Below the pieces are notes generated by a model. The model was not told where the DNA came from. It did no database searches and saw nothing but the letters and a program-made list of their open reading frames with translations. Shown in pieces: positions 61,451-64,000 of a DNA stretch of 64,000 bases (position 1 is the stretch's first letter; every line of letters starts with the position of its first letter). Source of the stretch: an uncultured Pelagibacteraceae bacterium (GTDB taxonomy: Bacteria > Pseudomonadota > Alphaproteobacteria > Pelagibacterales > Pelagibacteraceae); contig CACHLD010000002.1 of the NCBI GenBank assembly GCA_902580565.1, positions 64,001-128,000 of the forward strand, written 5' to 3'. The position numbers and the translations under genes are program-made.

Positions 61451-63369
61451 TGACTAAACTTATCAGACAAATAAATTTTCCTTCAGATTTAAGAAAGTTT
61501 AATAAGGATAAACTTAAACAGATCTCAGACGAATTAAGAGAAGAATTGATCGACGTAGTTTCAGAAACTGGTGGACATCTGGGAGCTGGCTTAGGAGTTG
61601 TAGAATTAACAATAGCTTTACATTATGTTTTTGATACTCCTAAAGATAAATTAGTTTGGGATGTAAGCCACCAAACATATCCTCATAAAATTATTACTGG
61701 TAGAAAAGATAGAATAAAGACTTTAAGAAAAGGAGGGGGTTTATCTGGATTCACGAAAAGATCTGAAAGTGAGTATGATCCGTTTGGCGCCGCTCACAGC
61801 TCAACTTCTATTTCATCGACCTTAGGTATGGCTGTAGCTAAAAAATTATCAAATAATAATAATAACGTAGTTGCAGTTATTGGAGATGGTGCTATGAGCG
61901 CAGGAATGGCTTATGAAGCTATGAATAATGCCGGAGCGTTAAAATCTAAGCTCATTGTAATTTTAAATGATAACGATATGTCCATAGCAAAACCTGTAGG
62001 CGCTATGAGCAAATACCTTGCAAAACTTTTATCAGGCAAATTATATTTTAGTCTTAGAGAAACAATTAAAATGGTTATTTCTGCTTTTTCTAAAAGATTT
62101 AGTCAAAAAGCCGGTAAAGCAGAAGACCTACTAAGAGGAATAGTTACTGGAGGAACTTTATTTAGTGAGTTAGGTTTTTATTATATTGGTCCAGTAGACG
62201 GACATGATGTAGATAATTTAGTACAAATATTTGAAAACGTCAAAAATTCAAATCATGAAGGACCAATCCTGATTCATGTTAGAACTCAAAAAGGAAAAGG
62301 ATATAAACCAGCGGAAGAGTCAGGCGATAAATACCATGGAGTCTCTAAATTTAATATAGCCACAGGGGAACAGTCAAAATCTAAATCAAATGCTCCCTCA
62401 TACACAAAAGTTTTTGCTGAAACATTGATTAAACACGCTGAGCAAGATACTAAAATTATTGGAATTACAGGAGCAATGCCATCGGGGACGGGCTTAAATT
62501 TATTTGAAAAAAAATTTCCTGATCGAACATTTGATGTTGGTATAGCTGAACAACATGCTGTTACTTTCGCAGCTGGTCTCGCTACTGAGGGGTACAAACC
62601 TTATGCTGCTATTTATTCTACTTTTCTTCAAAGGGCTTACGATCAAGTCGTCCACGACGTTGCTATTCAATCATTACCTGTTAGGTTTGCAATAGATAGA
62701 GCAGGACTTGTTGGAGCTGACGGCCCAACACATGCTGGCTCATTTGATATCACTTACTTATCTACTTTGCCTAATTTTGTTGTTATGGCTGCTAGCGATG
62801 AATCAGAATTAGTTAAAATGATTAATACTTCAGTTCACATAAATGATCGACCTTCTGCGTTTAGATACCCTCGGGGCAATGGAATAGGAGTTAAAATGCC
62901 ATCGATAAATGAACTTTTAGAAATTGGAAAAGGCAGAATTATTAAGGAAGGAAAAAAAGTTGCAATTTTAAATTTTGGAACAAGGCTAGAAGAATGCAAG
63001 AAAGCTTCAGAGATATTATCTAAAAAAGGAATAGAAATTACAATTATGGATGCAAGATTTGCTAAACCTTTAGATAAAAAACTAATAATGGAAGCAGCAA
63101 ATAACCACGAAGTTTTAATATCAATCGAAGAAGGTTCGGTTGGTGGATTTGGATCTCATGTAATGCAATTATTATCTGATAGAGGAGTGTTTGATAGAGG
63201 ATTAAAATTCAGATCAATGATTTTACCAGATTTATTTATTGACCAGGATACTCCAGATAAAATGTATGAAAAAGCAGGGCTAGATAGTTTATCTATCGCT
63301 AATAAAATAGAGGAAACTTTAAATTCAAATATTATTTTAGCTAAGAATAAAAGTAAGATATCGAATTAA
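61450..63369 (+). CDS. dxs: 1-deoxy-D-xylulose-5-phosphate synthase
   Basis: ThDP enzyme of 639 residues that makes DXP from pyruvate and glyceraldehyde 3-phosphate, feeding isoprenoids and the thiazole of thiamine. [51 protein letters not shown] (ThDP-Mg motif), [17 protein letters not shown] with catalytic Glu, and [15 protein letters not shown] are all present. It shares one base with the ispA stop. Its stop overlaps that of aroC at a TTAA palindrome. Confidence 0.96.
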   Translation: MTKLIRQINFPSDLRKFNKDKLKQISDELREELIDVVSETGGHLGAGLGVVELTIALHYVFDTPKDKLVWDVSHQTYPHKIITGRKDRIKTLRKGGGLSGFTKRSESEYDPFGAAHSSTSISSTLGMAVAKKLSNNNNNVVAVIGDGAMSAGMAYEAMNNAGALKSKLIVILNDNDMSIAKPVGAMSKYLAKLLSGKLYFSLRETIKMVISAFSKRFSQKAGKAEDLLRGIVTGGTLFSELGFYYIGPVDGHDVDNLVQIFENVKNSNHEGPILIHVRTQKGKGYKPAEESGDKYHGVSKFNIATGEQSKSKSNAPSYTKVFAETLIKHAEQDTKIIGITGAMPSGTGLNLFEKKFPDRTFDVGIAEQHAVTFAAGLATEGYKPYAAIYSTFLQRAYDQVVHDVAIQSLPVRFAIDRAGLVGADGPTHAGSFDITYLSTLPNFVVMAASDESELVKMINTSVHINDRPSAFRYPRGNGIGVKMPSINELLEIGKGRIIKEGKKVAILNFGTRLEECKKASEILSKKGIEITIMDARFAKPLDKKLIMEAANNHEVLISIEEGSVGGFGSHVMQLLSDRGVFDRGLKFRSMILPDLFIDQDTPDKMYEKAGLDSLSIANKIEETLNSNIILAKNKSKISN

Positions 63370-64000
63370 CTACACTGCGCTCGATGCATTAAAAGATGAT
63401 CGAGAATAACACAACTTATCATCGCTTCGCCAATGGGAACTGCTCTTATTCCTACACAAGGATCGTGTCTTCCTTTAACTGAAATTTTCGTATTCTTACC
63501 TTTTTTATCTATAGTTTCTCGACTATTTAAGATTGAAGAAGTTGGTTTAACCGCAAAAGAGGCAACTATATCTTGACCAGAAGATATTCCACCTAAAATT
63601 CCTCCAGCATGATTAGTCTTAAATCTAATTTTACCAGATTTCTTCCTTATCTCATCAGAGTTTTCTTCTCCACTTAAGAAAGCTGCATTCATTCCCGATC
63701 CAATATTTACTCCTTTAACAGCATTTATACTCATCAGACCAGCGGCAATGTCAGTATCTAATTTTGAATAAATAGGGGCACCCAAACCAATTGGAATTCC
63801 TGACGCTCTTAATTCGATAACTGCTCCACATGATGAGCCAGCTTTTCTAACAGCTAAAAGATATTTTTCCCACAACTTAACTGATTTCTTATCCGGACAG
63901 AAAAAAGGATTTTTTCTAATTTCAGAGTCACTCCAATTTTGTTTATCACAAGACATTAAGCCTAATTGAGTTACAGCACCAATTATATTAAATTTTTTCC
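63366..64000 (-). CDS. aroC: Chorismate synthase (3' part)
   Basis: C-terminal part of chorismate synthase, the last enzyme of the shikimate pathway, which uses reduced FMN. The frame is open to the right window edge (codon beginning at 63998), so the start lies outside. [38 protein letters not shown]-like (here SSCGAVIEL), [35 protein letters not shown] with the conserved Gly-rich loop, and [20 protein letters not shown] are typical. It is convergent with dxs. Confidence 0.95.
   Translation of the reverse strand, partial: KKFNIIGAVTQLGLMSCDKQNWSDSEIRKNPFFCPDKKSVKLWEKYLLAVRKAGSSCGAVIELRASGIPIGLGAPIYSKLDTDIAAGLMSINAVKGVNIGSGMNAAFLSGEENSDEIRKKSGKIRFKTNHAGGILGGISSGQDIVASFAVKPTSSILNSRETIDKKGKNTKISVKGRHDPCVGIRAVPIGEAMISCVILDHLLMHRAQCS

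Overview
The window looks like a chromosomal segment of a SAR11-clade alphaproteobacterium (Candidatus Pelagibacter or a close relative). Supporting signs are the very AT-rich sequence, almost no intergenic space, alphaproteobacterial gene orders (tolQRAB-pal-cpoB-tilS-ftsH; DUF4164-zapA-formate-folate ligase; TrcR), and a 5S rRNA gene that stands alone downstream of a long block of cell-surface genes. In described Pelagibacter genomes a hypervariable region (HVR2) lies between the 23S and 5S rRNA genes. The first 24.2 kb fit the distal part of such a region. The assignment is inference from gene content and order; no database search was run.

Region 1 (1-24.2 kb, all on + strand): surface-glycan island. 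It starts inside a class-III aminotransferase and continues with SpsF/NeuA-type cytidylyltransferases, three NeuB-type synthases of different architecture, a GmhA-type isomerase and two poorly characterised surface-carbohydrate transferase families. A phosphonate module follows: PEP mutase fused to a nucleotidyltransferase, phosphonopyruvate decarboxylase, a 2-aminoethylphosphonate-type transaminase, a PhyH-type dioxygenase, a TylF-type methyltransferase, a CDP-alcohol phosphotransferase-like membrane protein and a second nucleotidyltransferase. Next come an ABC exporter/flippase, a CDP-sugar set (RfbF, two SDRs, an RmlC-like cupin), a GT2 glycosyltransferase, tRNA-Val and an O-acyltransferase. 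The simplest reading is that the cell makes a nonulosonate-type glycan and a 2-aminoethylphosphonate-type head group that is activated as a CMP ester and attached to a surface lipid or glycan.

Region 2 (24.2-28.2 kb, +): 5S rRNA with its own promoter-like sequence, rpmJ, a tiny aa3-oxidase subunit IV, the three-gene proton-translocating transhydrogenase, and a transaldolase. Region 3 (28.2-37.6 kb, -): tkt, pgk, fba, a frameshifted thiE, efp, suhB-like, rpmE, trcR, rpsU (ATT start), a cold-shock gene, tRNA-fMet and typA. Region 4 (37.6-53.4 kb, +): coiled-coil protein, zapA, formate-folate ligase, metallophosphoesterase, yebC, a RuvC-like nuclease, the Tol-Pal system, tilS, ftsH, folP, glmM, thiD, purA. 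Region 5 (53.4-55.3 kb, -): rpoH and rluD. Region 6 (55.3-60.3 kb): tRNA-Arg on +, then on - a small accessory set (GT17, FkbM methyltransferase, 2OG-type oxygenase), an ABC-2 exporter and tsaC. Region 7 (60.4-64 kb): xseB-ispA-dxs on +, and the 3' part of aroC on -, cut by the window edge.

No CRISPR array, transposase, integrase or prophage was seen. No gene-free stretch exceeds about 100 bases. All three convergent protein-gene pairs share a TTAA palindrome as both stop codons, a clear mark of streamlining. The most distinctive biology is the phosphonate/nonulosonate island; the most distinctive molecular details are the ATT-initiated rpsU, the thiE frameshift, the dedicated 5S promoter, and the altered active-site motif of the CDP-alcohol phosphotransferase-like protein.
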